From Malikia sp. (GTDB lineage: Bacteria > Pseudomonadota > Gammaproteobacteria > Burkholderiales > Burkholderiaceae_C), in the NCBI RefSeq assembly GCF_028687635.1, contig NZ_JAQTZS010000003.1:178261-242260 (forward strand): 64,000 nucleotides of DNA, in the 5' to 3' direction. The notes beneath the pieces were generated by a model, which worked only from the letters and a program-made list of their open reading frames with translations, did not search any database and was not told the origin of the DNA. The position numbers and the translations under genes are program-made. Below, piece by piece: positions 12,575 to 24,294 of this stretch (position 1 is its first letter; each line of letters opens with the position of its first letter).

Positions 12575-12578
12575 CAGC

Positions 12579-13769
12579 ATGACCGATACCCTGACCGCGC
12601 TGCAAGCCCTGTCGGACGAGTTCACGGCGCTGCGCCGCGACATCCACCGCCACCCCGAGCTGGGCTACCAGGAATTCCGCACCAGCGAGCTGGTGGCCGA
12701 GCGCCTCGCGTCCTGGGGCTATGCCGTCACGCGCGGCCTGGGCGGCACCGGCGTGGTCGGGCAGCTGGTGCGTGGCAAAAGCGGAACAAGCGGCAAGCGG
12801 CTGGGCCTGCGCGCCGACATGGACGCGCTGCCGATCCAGGAGGCCACCGGCCTGCCGCACGCCAGCTGCCACGCCGGCCTGATGCACGCCTGCGGCCACG
12901 ACGGCCACACCGCGACGCTGCTGGCCGCCGCCAAGCACCTGGCCGAACAGGGCGACTTCGACGGCACGCTGAACCTGATCTTCCAGCCGGCCGAGGAAGG
13001 CCTGGGCGGCGCCAGAAAGATGATGGAGGACGGCCTGTTCGAGCAGTTCCCCTGCGACGCGATCTTCGCCATGCACAACATGCCGGGCTTTCCGCGCGGC
13101 AAGCTGCTGCTGCGCGAGGGCGCGACCATGGCGTCGAGCGAGAACATCACCATCACGCTCGAAGGCCAGGGCGGCCATGGCGCCATGCCGCATCTCGCGA
13201 TCGACCCGGTGGTCGCGGGTGCCGCCATCGTGATGGCGCTGCAGACCATCGTCTCGCGCAACGTGGCGCCGCTGCAGATGTCGGTGATCACGGTCGGCTC
13301 GCTGCAGGCCGGCGAGGCCAACAACGTGATCCCGCAGCGCGCCACGCTCAAGCTCAGCGTGCGCTCGCTCGACCGCGAGGTGCGCCAGCTGCTGAACCGC
13401 CGCATCCGCGAACTGGTCGAGGCACAGGCGCAGAGCTTTGGCGTCAAGGCCAGCATCGATTTCCAGGGTGGCTATCCGGTGCTGGTCAACACCCTGCCCG
13501 AGACCGACTTCGCGCGCCAGGTGGCGCTGGAGCTGGTCGGCGCCGACAACGTCGAGCTGCAGACCGCCCCGCTGACCGGCAGCGAGGACTTCGCCTTCAT
13601 GCTGGAGCAGGTGCCGGGCAGCTACCTGTTCATCGGCAACGGCGACGCGGCCAGCGGCGGCCACGGCGCCTGCATGGTGCACAACCCGAACTACGACTTC
13701 GACGACGGCAACATCGCCATCGGCGCGGCCTACTGGGTCAGGCTGACCGAGCGTTTCCTGGGCGCCTGA
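12579..13769 (+). CDS. M20-family amidohydrolase (hippurate/N-acyl-amino-acid hydrolase type)
   Basis: This is a metal-dependent amidohydrolase of peptidase family M20D, which removes acyl groups from amino acids such as N-acetyl or N-benzoyl conjugates. The 396-residue sequence shows [24 protein letters not shown], the metal-binding [10 protein letters not shown] and FQPAEEG motifs, and GGHGAMPH in the dimerisation or lid domain. It follows the Bug receptor by 4 bases and shares its promoter. The LysR gene opposite probably regulates both. The substrate is not predictable from sequence alone. Confidence 0.93.
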   Translation: MTDTLTALQALSDEFTALRRDIHRHPELGYQEFRTSELVAERLASWGYAVTRGLGGTGVVGQLVRGKSGTSGKRLGLRADMDALPIQEATGLPHASCHAGLMHACGHDGHTATLLAAAKHLAEQGDFDGTLNLIFQPAEEGLGGARKMMEDGLFEQFPCDAIFAMHNMPGFPRGKLLLREGATMASSENITITLEGQGGHGAMPHLAIDPVVAGAAIVMALQTIVSRNVAPLQMSVITVGSLQAGEANNVIPQRATLKLSVRSLDREVRQLLNRRIRELVEAQAQSFGVKASIDFQGGYPVLVNTLPETDFARQVALELVGADNVELQTAPLTGSEDFAFMLEQVPGSYLFIGNGDAASGGHGACMVHNPNYDFDDGNIAIGAAYWVRLTERFLGA

Positions 13770-13794
13770 GGGCCGCGGCGCAGCTGAATCGGCA

Positions 13795-13823
13795 GTGACA
13801 CTGGAGCTGATCGGCTTTATAAA
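13795..13823 (+). promoter_or_regulatory. Sigma-70-type promoter of sdaA
   Basis: GTGACA (13795-13800), a 17-base spacer and TATAAA (13818-13823) give five matches out of six in both boxes at ideal spacing. Transcription would start near 13830, leaving a leader of about 100 bases before sdaA that contains a 6-codon ORF. Confidence 0.6.
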
Positions 13824-13898
13824 GATAAGATCGATTGCTGGCGTAGGCAAAGGCTTTACGCTGCCCTGCCGACACCAACCCCTCGACGAGGAGTCCCC

Positions 13899-13919
13899 AT
13901 GTCCAAGCTGTCCCGCTGA
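13899..13919 (+). CDS. Six-codon leader ORF upstream of sdaA (MSKLSR)
   Basis: An ATG preceded 5 bases upstream by GAGGAG opens a 6-codon frame, MSKLSR, that stops at 13917-13919. This is 13 bases before the sdaA start and just ahead of the sdaA Shine-Dalgarno GGAGAG. Two of the six codons are serine (TCC), the substrate of the downstream enzyme. The GAGGAG can pair weakly with CCTC at 13881-13884. Whether it is translated or regulatory is inference from position and codon content only. Confidence 0.4.
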   Translation: MSKLSR

Positions 13920-13932
13920 TCGGAGAGTCACC

Positions 13933-15324
<1,392 letters not shown>

Positions 15325-15334
15325 TGTCTGCCGT

Positions 15335-16150
15335 TCAATCGAACGTGATCGCGTCCATCGCGAGGTAGCTGTACATCACCTCGCGGTTGAAATACTCGGG
15401 CTGGGCCGCGCCGGGCTGGCCCCAGCCGGCCGCGCCGAGCGCGAAATACAGCGGCAGGTAATGCTCGTCGGTCGGATGGGCGCGCACGGCATGCGGGGCC
15501 TGGCGCCGGTAGTCGAACAGGCGTTCGCTGTCCTGCGCCAGCAAGGCCTGCTCGACCCAGCGCGCGAATTCCTCCACATAGGGCGCGGCGGGCGCGTCCT
15601 GCTCCGGGCGCCCGCCCATGAACTCGCGCAGGTTGTGCGTCATGCTGCCGGTCGCCAGGATCAGCACGCCCTGCTCGCGCAGGCCGGCCAGCGCCTGGCC
15701 CAGCGCGTAGAGCTCGCGCGGCCCGGCATGCGCCAGCAGCGACAGCTGCAGCACCGGCAGGTCGGCCGCCGGCAGCAAGAAGCGCAGCGGCACCCAGGCG
15801 CCATGATCGAAGGGCCGCTCCGGGTCGGCCTGCGCGGGCACGCCAGCCGCCCGCAGCAGCTCCAGCACCTGCTGTGCCAGTTCAGGCGCACCCGGCGCCG
15901 GGTATTGCAGGCGATACAGCGGCTCGGGGAAGCCGCCGAAGTCGTGCCAGGTCGCGGGCTGCGGATTCGTCATGACCTCGACGCCGCGCGACATCCAGTG
16001 CGGCGACAGCACCAGCACGGCGCGCAGGTCGCCGCGCTCGCGCAAGCGCGCGCCCATCTGCTGCAAGGCCGGGCCAGTCTGGCCTGGGTCGAGCGCGAAC
16101 ATCGGTGAACCGTGCGAAACGAACAGGACGGGCAGCGGGGAATGAGTCAT
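15335..16150 (-). CDS. Extradiol ring-cleavage dioxygenase of the LigB/DODA (YgiD) class III family
   Basis: This is a 271-residue member of the zinc- or iron-dependent 4,5-DOPA dioxygenase-like family. The first residues PVLFVSHGSPMFALD contain the conserved metal-ligand histidine. Other family marks are LSPHW, the PFDHGAWVPLRFL segment with a conserved histidine, GSMTHNLRE and PTDEHYLPL near the C-terminus. It is convergent with sdaA (10 bases between stops) and divergent from aroE. The physiological substrate is unknown for most bacterial members. I preferred the ATG at 16150 because the family begins there, although no clear Shine-Dalgarno is present. Confidence 0.9.
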   Translation of the reverse strand: MTHSPLPVLFVSHGSPMFALDPGQTGPALQQMGARLRERGDLRAVLVLSPHWMSRGVEVMTNPQPATWHDFGGFPEPLYRLQYPAPGAPELAQQVLELLRAAGVPAQADPERPFDHGAWVPLRFLLPAADLPVLQLSLLAHAGPRELYALGQALAGLREQGVLILATGSMTHNLREFMGGRPEQDAPAAPYVEEFARWVEQALLAQDSERLFDYRRQAPHAVRAHPTDEHYLPLYFALGAAGWGQPGAAQPEYFNREVMYSYLAMDAITFD

Positions 16151-16312
16151 GTCGGCAAAATCCAGAAAAAACCAGGCCAGGGCCTCGATGCCTTGACTGT
16201 AGCGCCCGGATGCGCCAATCTTGTTCGCCACGGCGCGCGACCGCGTTCAAAAAATCCGAGCGTGCGCATGAGCGAAAATCGCTGCAATCACCATCCAGAC
16301 CTGCAGCCAGAC

Positions 16313-17149
16313 ATGACCAGCCCCGACCGTTACGCCGTCATCGGCAACCCCATCAGCCAGAGCAAGTCGCCGCTGATCCACATGGCCTTTGCCCAGGAAA
16401 GCAGGCAGAACCTGGTCTACACCGCCATCGAAGGCCCGCTGGGCCAGTTCGCCGCGACGGTGGATGCCTTCCGCGCCGAAGGTGGCAAGGGACTCAACGT
16501 CACCCTGCCGTTCAAGCTCGACGCCTGCGCCTACGCCACCGAGCTGTCGGAAGACGCGCGCGCCGCCGGCGCGGCCAACGCGCTCAAGTTCGAGGGCGAT
16601 CGCGTCCAGGCGCAGAACTTCGACGGCGTCGGCCTGGTGCGCGACATCACGCACAACCTCGGTCAGGCTCTCCAGGGCAAGCGGGTGCTGCTGCTGGGCG
16701 CGGGTGGCGCCAGCCGTGGCGCCATCCTGCCGATCCTGCACCAGGCGCCGGCCTGCCTGTTCGTCGCCAACCGCACCGTCGCCAAGGCCAGCGCGCTGGT
16801 GCAGTCGTTCCACGCCAACGGCGCCCCCGCGACGCTGCAGGGCGGCGGCTTCGACGAGCTGGGCCGCGATGCCTTCGACGTGATCATCAACGCCACCTCG
16901 GCCAGCCTGAGCGCCGCGACACCGCCGCTGCCCGCCAGCGCCTTCGCGGCCGACGGCCTGGCCTACGACATGGTCTACGGCAAGGGCCTGACGCCCTTCC
17001 TGCAGCTGGCACGGCAGGCCGGCGTGCGCCAGCTGGCCGACGGCGTCGGCATGCTGGTCGAACAGGCCGCCGAGGCCTTTGCCTGGTGGCGCGGCGTGCG
17101 CCCCGAGACGCGCGCCATGATCGCGCGCATCAGCGTGCCGCTGGTCTGA
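16313..17149 (+). CDS. aroE: Shikimate dehydrogenase
   Basis: AroE reduces 3-dehydroshikimate to shikimate with NADPH in aromatic amino-acid biosynthesis. The 278-residue protein has YAVIGNPISQSKSP at the shikimate-binding N-terminus, NVTLPFK with the catalytic lysine, a GAGGASRG nucleotide-binding loop, the ANRT motif typical of NADP preference, and DMVYGKGLTPF. The ATG at 16313 gives the normal family start; an in-frame ATG at 16268 would add 15 residues. Its 3' end overlaps the convergent MFS gene by 20 bases. aroC of the same pathway lies just beyond that gene. Confidence 0.96.
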   Translation: MTSPDRYAVIGNPISQSKSPLIHMAFAQESRQNLVYTAIEGPLGQFAATVDAFRAEGGKGLNVTLPFKLDACAYATELSEDARAAGAANALKFEGDRVQAQNFDGVGLVRDITHNLGQALQGKRVLLLGAGGASRGAILPILHQAPACLFVANRTVAKASALVQSFHANGAPATLQGGGFDELGRDAFDVIINATSASLSAATPPLPASAFAADGLAYDMVYGKGLTPFLQLARQAGVRQLADGVGMLVEQAAEAFAWWRGVRPETRAMIARISVPLV

Positions 17150-18320
17150 GGCGGCGCTGCGCGGCCCGCATGCGCCAGGCCGCGCCGCAAGCCAGCAGCG
17201 CCATGGCGGCGGCGAGCCAGAACACGCTGCCCACGCCCCAGCGCGTGCTGATCAGGCCGCCCAGCAGGCCGCCGACCACGCCCGACAGGCCGTAGCCCAG
17301 CACCGCATAGAGCGCCTGGCCGCGTCCGCGCAGGCGGGCCGGGAAATGCTCGCTCAGCAGCGCGATGCAGACCGAGTGATGGGCGGCAAAGGTGATCGCG
17401 TGCAGCAACTGGGCCGCGAACAGCCACCACGGGTACTGCCCGGCGCCGGCCGTGACCACGAAACGCAGCACCGCCAGCGCGGCGGCCAGCAGCAGCCAGC
17501 CGCCGTGACTCAACAACGGCAGCCAGCGCGCCTGGGTGAAGAACCAGGCGATCTCGACCAGCACCGACGCGGCCCACAGCAAGCCGATCACCGACTTGGG
17601 ATAGCCGAGCGCATCGATGTAGAGCGAGAAATAGACATAGACGAACACATGCGCCAGCACATGCAGGAAGACCGAGGCGAAGAACCAGGCCACCACCGGC
17701 TGGCGCAAGACCGGCAGGATGGACTCCGAGCGCTGGCCGGCCTGGGCCGGCTCGCGCCGGTCGGGCAGCCACCAGACACTGGCCACCACCAGCAGCAAGG
17801 TGCCCATGGTCCAGGCCGGGAAGCTGCCCATGCCATGAGCCTCGAACCAGGCCCCGGCCGCCATCACGGTCAGCAGGAAGCCCACTGAGCCGCACAGCCG
17901 CACCCGCCCATACAGCCGGGCATCGAAGCTGCCGGCGCGGCTGACCACCTGCGCCAGCGCGGCCTCGCTCATCGGCATCATCGCGCTGGTGTGGGTGAAC
18001 ATCAGCAGCAGCACCCCGGCCAGCCCCCATGGACCGAGGTCTAGCCAGAGGCCGGCGCTGCCGCCCAGCGCGACCATGGCACAGAAGCGCAGCAGGCGCA
18101 CCCGCTCGCCCGTGTGGTCGCTGAGCCAGCCCCAGGCGTAGGGCGCGAAAAGCCGGGTCGCCGACTGCATCGAGGTCAGCAGGCTGATCGCGAACAGGCC
18201 GAAGCCCGCGTCCTTGAGCCAGAGCGGCAGGTAGGGGTTGAAGAAGCCGATATGCGCGAAATAGCTCGCCGACAGCGCGGCGAAGGGCCAGAGTTCGCGC
18301 CCCCGGCTCAAGCTCGGCAC
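17130..18320 (-). CDS. Major facilitator superfamily transporter, HcaT/LacY-like
   Basis: This is a 396-residue inner-membrane transporter with about twelve hydrophobic segments. The N-terminus has ALSASYFAHIGFFNPYLPLWLK, typical of the MFS_1-like group that includes 3-phenylpropionate permease HcaT. A basic loop, WGWLSDHTGERVRLLR, follows TM2 as in MFS proteins. It starts with GTG, 6 bases after the aroC stop, so it is probably translationally coupled to aroC. The last bases overlap the convergent aroE gene. The substrate is unknown; aroC linkage hints at an aromatic compound but does not establish it. Confidence 0.88.
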   Translation of the reverse strand: MPSLSRGRELWPFAALSASYFAHIGFFNPYLPLWLKDAGFGLFAISLLTSMQSATRLFAPYAWGWLSDHTGERVRLLRFCAMVALGGSAGLWLDLGPWGLAGVLLLMFTHTSAMMPMSEAALAQVVSRAGSFDARLYGRVRLCGSVGFLLTVMAAGAWFEAHGMGSFPAWTMGTLLLVVASVWWLPDRREPAQAGQRSESILPVLRQPVVAWFFASVFLHVLAHVFVYVYFSLYIDALGYPKSVIGLLWAASVLVEIAWFFTQARWLPLLSHGGWLLLAAALAVLRFVVTAGAGQYPWWLFAAQLLHAITFAAHHSVCIALLSEHFPARLRGRGQALYAVLGYGLSGVVGGLLGGLISTRWGVGSVFWLAAAMALLACGAAWRMRAAQRRLRPAAR

Positions 18321-18326
18321 CCGCGC

Positions 18327-19421
18327 TTAGCGCGCCGCCGCGATGTCGGGCGTGCCCACGCGCACATCGCCGCACTGGGCGCGATGGCGCAGCGCATGGT
18401 CGATCAGCACCAGCGCCAGCAGCGCCTCGGCGATCGGCGTGGCGCGGATGCCGACGCAGGGGTCGTGGCGCCCCTTGGTTATCAGCTCGGTCGGATTACC
18501 CTCGACGTCGATGGTCTCGCGCGGGATCAGGATCGAGCTGGTCGGCTTGATCGCGAGCGAAACCTCGATGTCCTGGCCGGTGCTGATGCCGCCCAGGATG
18601 CCGCCGGCGTTGTTGCTCAGGAAGCCATCGGGGGTGAGCGAGTCACCGTGCGTGCTGCCGCGCTGCGCCACGCTGGCGAAGCCGGCGCCGATCTCGACGC
18701 CCTTGACGGCGTTCAGACCCATCATCGCGTAGGCGATGTCCGCGTCGAGCTTGTCATAGAGCGGCTCGCCCAGGCCGACCGGCACTTTCTGCGCCGTCAC
18801 GCGCAGGCGCGCGCCGCAGGAGTCGCCCGACTTGCGCAGCTCGTTCATGTAGAGCTCGAGCTCGGACACGTCGGCCAGCGGCGCGAAGAAGGGGTTGTTC
18901 GGCACATGGTCCCAGCTCTCGAACGGGATCTCGACCTCGCCGATGGCGGTCATGCAGCCCTTGAAGGTGGTGCCGTAAGCCTGCCGCAGCCATTTCTTGG
19001 CCACGGCGCCAGCCGCGACGGTGGGCGCGGTCAGGCGCGCCGAGCTGCGGCCACCGCCACGCGGGTCGCGGATGCCGTACTTGTGCCAGTAGGCGTAGTC
19101 GGCGTGACCGGGGCGGAAGGATTGCAGGATGTTGCCGTAATCCTTGCTGCGCTGGTCGGTGTTCTGGATCAGCAGCGCGATCGGGGTGCCGGTGGTCTTG
19201 CCATCGTAGACCCCGCTCAGGATCTGGACCTGATCGGGCTCGTTGCGCTGGGTCACGAACTTGCTCGTTCCCGGCCGGCGGCGGTCCAGGTCCTGCTGGA
19301 TGTCCGCCTCGCACAGGTCCAGGCCCGGCGGGCAGCCGTCGATCACGCAGCCGATGGCCGGGCCGTGCGATTCGCCGAAGTTGGTGACAGTGAAGAGTTT
19401 GCCAAAGGTGTTGCCGCTCAT
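18327..19421 (-). CDS. aroC: Chorismate synthase
   Basis: AroC converts 5-enolpyruvylshikimate 3-phosphate to chorismate, the last common step of the shikimate pathway, using reduced FMN as a catalytic cofactor. The 364-residue sequence begins [20 protein letters not shown] and includes the conserved [27 protein letters not shown] and [11 protein letters not shown] segments that form the FMN and EPSP site. It is followed by the coupled MFS gene, and an upstream CBS-domain gene on the same strand ends 80 bases away. Confidence 0.97.
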   Translation of the reverse strand: MSGNTFGKLFTVTNFGESHGPAIGCVIDGCPPGLDLCEADIQQDLDRRRPGTSKFVTQRNEPDQVQILSGVYDGKTTGTPIALLIQNTDQRSKDYGNILQSFRPGHADYAYWHKYGIRDPRGGGRSSARLTAPTVAAGAVAKKWLRQAYGTTFKGCMTAIGEVEIPFESWDHVPNNPFFAPLADVSELELYMNELRKSGDSCGARLRVTAQKVPVGLGEPLYDKLDADIAYAMMGLNAVKGVEIGAGFASVAQRGSTHGDSLTPDGFLSNNAGGILGGISTGQDIEVSLAIKPTSSILIPRETIDVEGNPTELITKGRHDPCVGIRATPIAEALLALVLIDHALRHRAQCGDVRVGTPDIAAAR

Positions 19422-19501
19422 GGATTCTGATTATCCCAGAGGCGGCAGATGAAAGCGATGCCGGAGCTGGAGCGCACAAGACGCTCCAGCCTTGCGTCAC
19501 A

Positions 19502-19957
19502 TCAGGACTTCTCGTCCACTTCCTGCGCCGGCCATTCGCGGATATAGGCCTTGAGCATCTTGTTCTCGAAGTTCTGGGTATCGACGATGGCCTTGGCGAC
19601 GTCGTAGAAGCTGATCACGCCCATCAGCATCTTGCCGTCCATCACCGGCATGTAGCGGGTGTGGCTTTCCAGCATCAGGGGGCGGACCTGTTCGAGCTCG
19701 GTGTCGGGCGTGCAGGTGGCCGGCTTGCGATCCATCACCTTGTCCACGGTCTTGCCCGCGACGGTGCCGGCGTTGCGGGCCAGGGTCTTGATCACCTCGC
19801 GGAAAGTCAGCATGCCGGCCAGCTGGCCGTTTTCCATCACGGCGAGCGAGCCGATGTCGAACTCGGCCATGGTCTCGATCGCATGGGACAGTTTCTCGTC
19901 GGGGGAAACGGTATAGAGCGTGCCGCCCTTGACGCGCAGGATGTCGCTGACTTTCAT
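19502..19957 (-). CDS. Two-CBS-domain protein
   Basis: This is a 151-residue protein made almost entirely of a CBS pair (Bateman module), which usually binds adenine nucleotides and senses energy state. The first CBS domain runs about residues 5-65 (ETMAEFDIGSLAVMENGQLA) and the second about 75-135 (MLESHTRYMPVMDGKMLMGV). No other domain is present, so it may act as a regulatory subunit for an unidentified partner. A GGAG Shine-Dalgarno precedes the ATG at 19957. A longer in-frame version starting at 20017 lacks family support. Confidence 0.93.
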   Translation of the reverse strand: MKVSDILRVKGGTLYTVSPDEKLSHAIETMAEFDIGSLAVMENGQLAGMLTFREVIKTLARNAGTVAGKTVDKVMDRKPATCTPDTELEQVRPLMLESHTRYMPVMDGKMLMGVISFYDVAKAIVDTQNFENKMLKAYIREWPAQEVDEKS

Positions 19958-20080
19958 GTTTTTCGGCTCCTTGGGCACACCACCGTGCCCTGGTACAAAT
20001 ATAGCCCACAAAGGCAAGCACGCGAGCCGCTATCGCGCCCACCCGGGAAAACCCGGATACACAAGGCAGGCCACGACGCT

Positions 20081-21349
20081 TCAGGCCACGGCGCGGGGCA
20101 GCGCGTCGGCCAGCACCAGGCGCGGCCAGCCGCTGGCCTGCCAGAGTGCCTCGGTACCCGGCTCCCGTGGCAGGCCCAGCGCCTGCAGCAGCGGCGCCAG
20201 CGGCGTCGCGGCGGGATCGACCAGCAGCACCAGCCTGGCCTCGTCCTCGCTCAGGCGACCGACCCAGTCCAGCGCCTCCAGCGCCTCCAGCGAAGGTTCG
20301 AGCTGCAGCGGGTCGACGCGCAACCGCAGCGCGACGGACTCCAGGCTGCCGCCGCCGAGTCCGCCCATGCGCGCCTGCTCCAGACAGGCGAGCAGCTCGA
20401 GCGCGAGCTGCAAGCCCCAGCCCGGCGTGTCGGCATGGCGATCGATGCCGGCCAGCAGGCTGGGCAGACTGGCCGTCACGACGGCGCCAGCCAGCACGAT
20501 CACCCAGGCCATGTAGACCCAGACCAGCAGGATGGGAACGGTCGCGAAAGTGCCGTAGACCGCCGAATAGGTCGGCACCTGACCGAGGTACAAGCCCAGC
20601 AAGCGCTTGGCGAGCTCGATGCCTATCGTGGTCAGCAGCGCCCCGCCGAGCGCATGCATCCAGCGCACCCGGGCATTGGGCACGTAGCGATAGAGCGCCA
20701 CCAGGCCGAACAGGCCGAGCAGCAGTTCGATGCCATCGAGCGCCAGCTTGACCCCGCCGGGAATCGCGCCGACCCAGCCGCGCGAGGCCGATACGGCGTA
20801 GGAGCTCAGGCTCAGGCTGGCGCCGAGCAGCAGCGGGCCCAGCGTCAGCGCCGCCCAGTAGACCAGCACCCGCTGTGCCAGCGGTCGCGGCTGGCGCACG
20901 CGCCAGATATCGTTGAGCTTGCGGTCTATCGTCAGCACCAGCGCCAGCGCGGTCGCGAGCAGGAACACCGCGCCGGCCCAGCCCATCTTGCCGGCCTGCT
21001 CGGAGAACCTCAACAGAGAGCTAGTGACCTGGCGCGCGATCGTGTCGGGAATCAGGCTCTGGATCAGCCACTGCTGCAGCTGCTGCTGCATGCGGCCAAA
21101 GACGGGGAAGGCGCTGAAGATGGCCAGGCCGACCGTGAACAGCGGCACCAGCGACATCACGGTGGTGAAGGTCAGGCTGCCGGCGGTGATGCCAAGGCGC
21201 TCGACGCGAAAGCGCTCGCGCAGCGTCAACGCGGTAGCGCGCCAGGGGAGGCATCGCAGCGACTGGAGCCAGCCGGGCAGCCAGGAATCGACGAAATGCA
21301 GGCGGCCGGACTGGCGCGCACGCGATGAGGTTCTCATCGCCGGTATCAT
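20081..21349 (-). CDS. YihY/BrkB family inner-membrane protein
   Basis: This is a 422-residue protein with about six membrane segments in the first 300 residues (for example AGSLTFTTVMSLVPLFTVGLAIF and the later YRYVPNARVRWMHALGGAL stretch), matching the YihY/UPF0761 family once misnamed ribonuclease BN. The soluble C-terminal part of about 130 residues is a winged-helix-like extension common in proteobacterial members. Two ATG starts (21349 and 21337) are possible. It is divergent from the DUF2069 gene, and their start regions nearly overlap. The molecular function of the family is not settled. Confidence 0.9.
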   Translation of the reverse strand: MIPAMRTSSRARQSGRLHFVDSWLPGWLQSLRCLPWRATALTLRERFRVERLGITAGSLTFTTVMSLVPLFTVGLAIFSAFPVFGRMQQQLQQWLIQSLIPDTIARQVTSSLLRFSEQAGKMGWAGAVFLLATALALVLTIDRKLNDIWRVRQPRPLAQRVLVYWAALTLGPLLLGASLSLSSYAVSASRGWVGAIPGGVKLALDGIELLLGLFGLVALYRYVPNARVRWMHALGGALLTTIGIELAKRLLGLYLGQVPTYSAVYGTFATVPILLVWVYMAWVIVLAGAVVTASLPSLLAGIDRHADTPGWGLQLALELLACLEQARMGGLGGGSLESVALRLRVDPLQLEPSLEALEALDWVGRLSEDEARLVLLVDPAATPLAPLLQALGLPREPGTEALWQASGWPRLVLADALPRAVA

Positions 21350-21371
21350 GCCATCGCTCTACCCGCCCAAG

Positions 21372-21836
21372 ATGAAAAAAACCCGCCCCGACCCGATGCC
21401 CGATGCCCCTCCGGGCACCGTACTGCCCACCCCCGCCGGGGTGGATTCCGCGCGCCGCGCCGCCGTTGCCTGCACGCTGGCGCTGATCGCGCTGGGCCTG
21501 GCCTGGGAGCTCTGGCTGGCGCCGCTGCGTCCGGGCGGCTCCTGGTGGGCGATCAAGGTGCTGCCGCTGTGCCTGCCGTTGCCCGGCCTGCTGAAGAACC
21601 GCATGTACACCTATCGCGCGCTCAGCCTGCTGGTCTGGCTCTACGCGACCGAGGGCCTGGTGCGCGTCGGCAGCGACCGCGACCTGTCACAGGCGCTCGC
21701 CGGTCTGGAGGTGCTGCTGTGCGTCGGGCTGTTCGTCGCCTGCACCCTGCACATCCGGCTGCGGCTGAAGGCGGCGCGCGCCGCGCTGGCCGCGGCGGCC
21801 GATGCCGGCGCCAGCGCTGCCGCCAGCAAATCCTAA
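21372..21836 (+). CDS. DUF2069 family membrane protein
   Basis: This is a small 154-residue protein with about four hydrophobic segments (AACTLALIALGLAWELWLAP-like, PLCLPLPGLLKN and LLVWLYATEGLVRV), which match DUF2069, a family found in beta- and gammaproteobacteria. The C-terminal tail is alanine-rich. The function is unknown. It reads into the FAD-linked oxidase gene 14 bases downstream, so they are probably cotranscribed with thyA. The ATG at 21348 is an alternative start. A degenerate copy of this gene's start region occurs at 28153-28243. Confidence 0.88.
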   Translation: MKKTRPDPMPDAPPGTVLPTPAGVDSARRAAVACTLALIALGLAWELWLAPLRPGGSWWAIKVLPLCLPLPGLLKNRMYTYRALSLLVWLYATEGLVRVGSDRDLSQALAGLEVLLCVGLFVACTLHIRLRLKAARAALAAAADAGASAAASKS

Positions 21837-21850
21837 CGGGAGACGACTTG

Positions 21851-23308
21851 ATGACCGACTGGAACGATTTACTGCCCACCCTGCGCGCGACCGTCGGCGC
21901 CCGACAGGTGCTGACGCATGAGGACCCGGCCGCCGACCTCTCGGCCTACGAGCAGGACTGGCGGCGCCGCCACCGTGGCCGTGCGCTCGCCGTGGTGCGC
22001 CCGGGCAGCACGGCCGAGGTCGCCGCCGTGGTCCGGGCCTGCGCGGCTGCCGGCGTAGCCATCGTGCCGCAGGGCGGCAACACCGGACTGGTGGTCGGCA
22101 GCGTGCCCGACGCCAGCGGCACCCAGGTGCTGCTGAGCCTGCAGCGCATGAACCGGGTGCGCGCGCTCGACGCCGCCAACCTGACGCTGACGGTCGATGC
22201 CGGCTGCATCCTGCAGGTCGCGCAGCAGGCCGCCGCAGCCGCCGGCCTGCTGCTGCCGCTGAGCCTGGCCTCCGAGGGCAGCTGCACCATCGGCGGCAAC
22301 CTGGCCAGCAACGCCGGCGGCACCCAGGTGCTGCGCTACGGCAACGCGCGCGACCTCTGCCTGGGGCTGGAACTGGTCACGCCGCAGGGCGAGATCTGGG
22401 ACGGCCTGATCGGGCTGCGCAAGGACAACACCGGCTACGACCTGCGCGACCTCTACATCGGCAGCGAGGGCACGCTGGGCATCATCACCGGCGCCACGCT
22501 CAAGTTGCAGCCGCAGCCGGCCGCCAAGCTGACCGCCTGGGCCGCCCTGCCATCGATCGAGGCCGCGGTCGAGCTGCTCGGCATGGCGCAGCGCCAGCTC
22601 GGCGCCGGCCTGACCGGCTTCGAGGCCATGAGCCGCTTCGCGCTGTCGCTGGTCGACAAGCATTACCCGCAGCTGCGCGTGCCGCTGTGGCAGGACCATC
22701 CCTGGTGCGTGCTGCTGGAGAACTCCGACAGCGAGAGCGAGGCCCATGCGCGCGAGCGCTTCGAGGCACTGCTCGAAGCCGCGCTCGCACAAGGCTGCGT
22801 CAGCGACGCCATCATCGCCGAGAGCCTGGGCCAGGCGCACAACCTGTGGCAGATCCGCGAGAGCATCTCGCTGGCGCAGAGCGAGGAAGGCCTCAACATC
22901 AAGCACGACATCAGCCTGCCGGTGTCGGCCATCGCCGCCTTCTGTACCGAGACCGATGCGCTGCTGGCCGCCGAGATCCCGGGCGTGCGGCTGGTCAACT
23001 TCGGCCACCTGGGCGACGGCAACCTGCACTACAACGTGCAGGCGCCCGAGGGCGGCGACCCGGCCGCCTTCCTGCGCGGGCAGGAAAGCCGCATCAACCA
23101 CCTCGTGTTCGACTCGGTGCGGCGCTTTGGTGGCTCGATCAGCGCCGAGCATGGCATCGGCAGCCTGAAGGCCGAAACGCTGCCGCAGTACAAGCACCCG
23201 GTGGCGCTGGCGCTGATGCGCCGCATCAAGGCCGCGCTCGACCCACAGAACCTCATGAACCCGGGTCGCGTGTTGGCCAACCCGACACCGAAGCAGGAAA
23301 CCCCGTGA
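21851..23308 (+). CDS. FAD-linked oxidase, D-2-hydroxyacid dehydrogenase type (GlcD-like)
   Basis: This is a 485-residue flavoprotein of the vanillyl-alcohol oxidase fold, related to D-2-hydroxyglutarate and D-lactate dehydrogenases. The PCMH-type FAD domain contains [31 protein letters not shown] and [12 protein letters not shown]. The C-terminal FAD-oxidase domain has [13 protein letters not shown] and [10 protein letters not shown], carrying conserved histidines that bind the substrate or metal. The stop codon overlaps the GTG start of thyA, so the two genes are translationally coupled. Which hydroxyacid it oxidises is not decidable from sequence. Confidence 0.93.
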   Translation: MTDWNDLLPTLRATVGARQVLTHEDPAADLSAYEQDWRRRHRGRALAVVRPGSTAEVAAVVRACAAAGVAIVPQGGNTGLVVGSVPDASGTQVLLSLQRMNRVRALDAANLTLTVDAGCILQVAQQAAAAAGLLLPLSLASEGSCTIGGNLASNAGGTQVLRYGNARDLCLGLELVTPQGEIWDGLIGLRKDNTGYDLRDLYIGSEGTLGIITGATLKLQPQPAAKLTAWAALPSIEAAVELLGMAQRQLGAGLTGFEAMSRFALSLVDKHYPQLRVPLWQDHPWCVLLENSDSESEAHARERFEALLEAALAQGCVSDAIIAESLGQAHNLWQIRESISLAQSEEGLNIKHDISLPVSAIAAFCTETDALLAAEIPGVRLVNFGHLGDGNLHYNVQAPEGGDPAAFLRGQESRINHLVFDSVRRFGGSISAEHGIGSLKAETLPQYKHPVALALMRRIKAALDPQNLMNPGRVLANPTPKQETP

Positions 23309-24267
23309 AGCAATACCTCGACCTCGTCCGCACCGTCTTCGAGCAGGGCAGCTGGCAGACCAACCGCACCGGCATCCGCACGCTGAGCCTGCCCGGCGCG
23401 GCGATGCGCTTCGACCTGAGCCAGGGCTTTCCGGCCGTCACGACCAAGAAGCTGGCCTTCAAGTCGGCCATTGGCGAACTGGTCGGCTTCCTGCGCGGCT
23501 ACCGCAGCGCGGCCGACTTCCGCGCGCTCGGCTGCAAGGTCTGGGACCAGAACGCCAACGAGAACGCCGCCTGGCTGGCCAATCCCTACCGCCTGGGCGA
23601 GGATGATCTGGGTCCGGTCTACGGCGTGCAATGGCGCAACTGGCCGGCCTTCAAGGCCCTGCCCGCCTCGGCCACGGGCCAGATCGAGGACGCGCTGGGG
23701 CGCGGCTATGTCCGCATCGCCGACACCGCCGACGGCCAGGTCGTGCTCTACAAGGCGGTCGACCAGCTGCGCCAATGCCTCGACACCATCGTCAACAACC
23801 CGAGCGACCGCCGCATCATCTTCCACGGCTGGAACTGGGCCCAGCTGGAGGAGATGGCGCTGCCGCCCTGCCACCTGCTGTACCAGTTCCTGCCCAACGC
23901 GGCGACGCACGAGATCTCGCTCTGCCTCTACATCCGCAGCAACGATCTGGGGCTGGGCACGCCGTTCAACCTGACCGAGGGCGCGGCGCTGCTGCATCTG
24001 GTCGGACGCCTGACCGGCTACCAGCCGAAATGGTTCAGCTACTTCATCGGCGACGCGCATGTCTACGAGAACCATGTGCCGATGCTGCGGCAGCAGCTCG
24101 CGCGCGCGCCGCTGCCGGCGCCACGGCTGCTGCTGTCGGACCGCCTCCCCGACTACGCCTTGACCGGCCAGTACCAGCCCGAATGGCTGGAACAGGTCGA
24201 GCCGGGCGACTTCAGCCTGGCGGGCTACCAGCACCACGCCCACCTGACCGCGCCGATGGCGGTCTGA
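23305..24267 (+). CDS. thyA: Thymidylate synthase (ThyA type)
   Basis: ThyA methylates dUMP to dTMP using methylene-tetrahydrofolate. The 320-residue protein has the [11 protein letters not shown] start, the active-site [10 protein letters not shown] with the nucleophilic cysteine, [12 protein letters not shown], and the H-x-Y dUMP contact in DAHVYENH. It carries an insertion after the [12 protein letters not shown] motif, making it longer than the E. coli enzyme (264 residues). The start is a GTG that overlaps the upstream stop by 3 bases; AGGA lies 8 bases before it. No dihydrofolate reductase gene follows in this window. Confidence 0.96.
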   Translation: MKQYLDLVRTVFEQGSWQTNRTGIRTLSLPGAAMRFDLSQGFPAVTTKKLAFKSAIGELVGFLRGYRSAADFRALGCKVWDQNANENAAWLANPYRLGEDDLGPVYGVQWRNWPAFKALPASATGQIEDALGRGYVRIADTADGQVVLYKAVDQLRQCLDTIVNNPSDRRIIFHGWNWAQLEEMALPPCHLLYQFLPNAATHEISLCLYIRSNDLGLGTPFNLTEGAALLHLVGRLTGYQPKWFSYFIGDAHVYENHVPMLRQQLARAPLPAPRLLLSDRLPDYALTGQYQPEWLEQVEPGDFSLAGYQHHAHLTAPMAV

Positions 24268-24294
24268 GCGAACGCGTGCGCCGGCCGCCTGCGC

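Noticed and set aside
16193..16221. TTGACT-N17-CAATCT as a promoter of aroE
   Set aside because: The -35 match is good but the -10 matches only two of six bases, so it was not listed as a feature.
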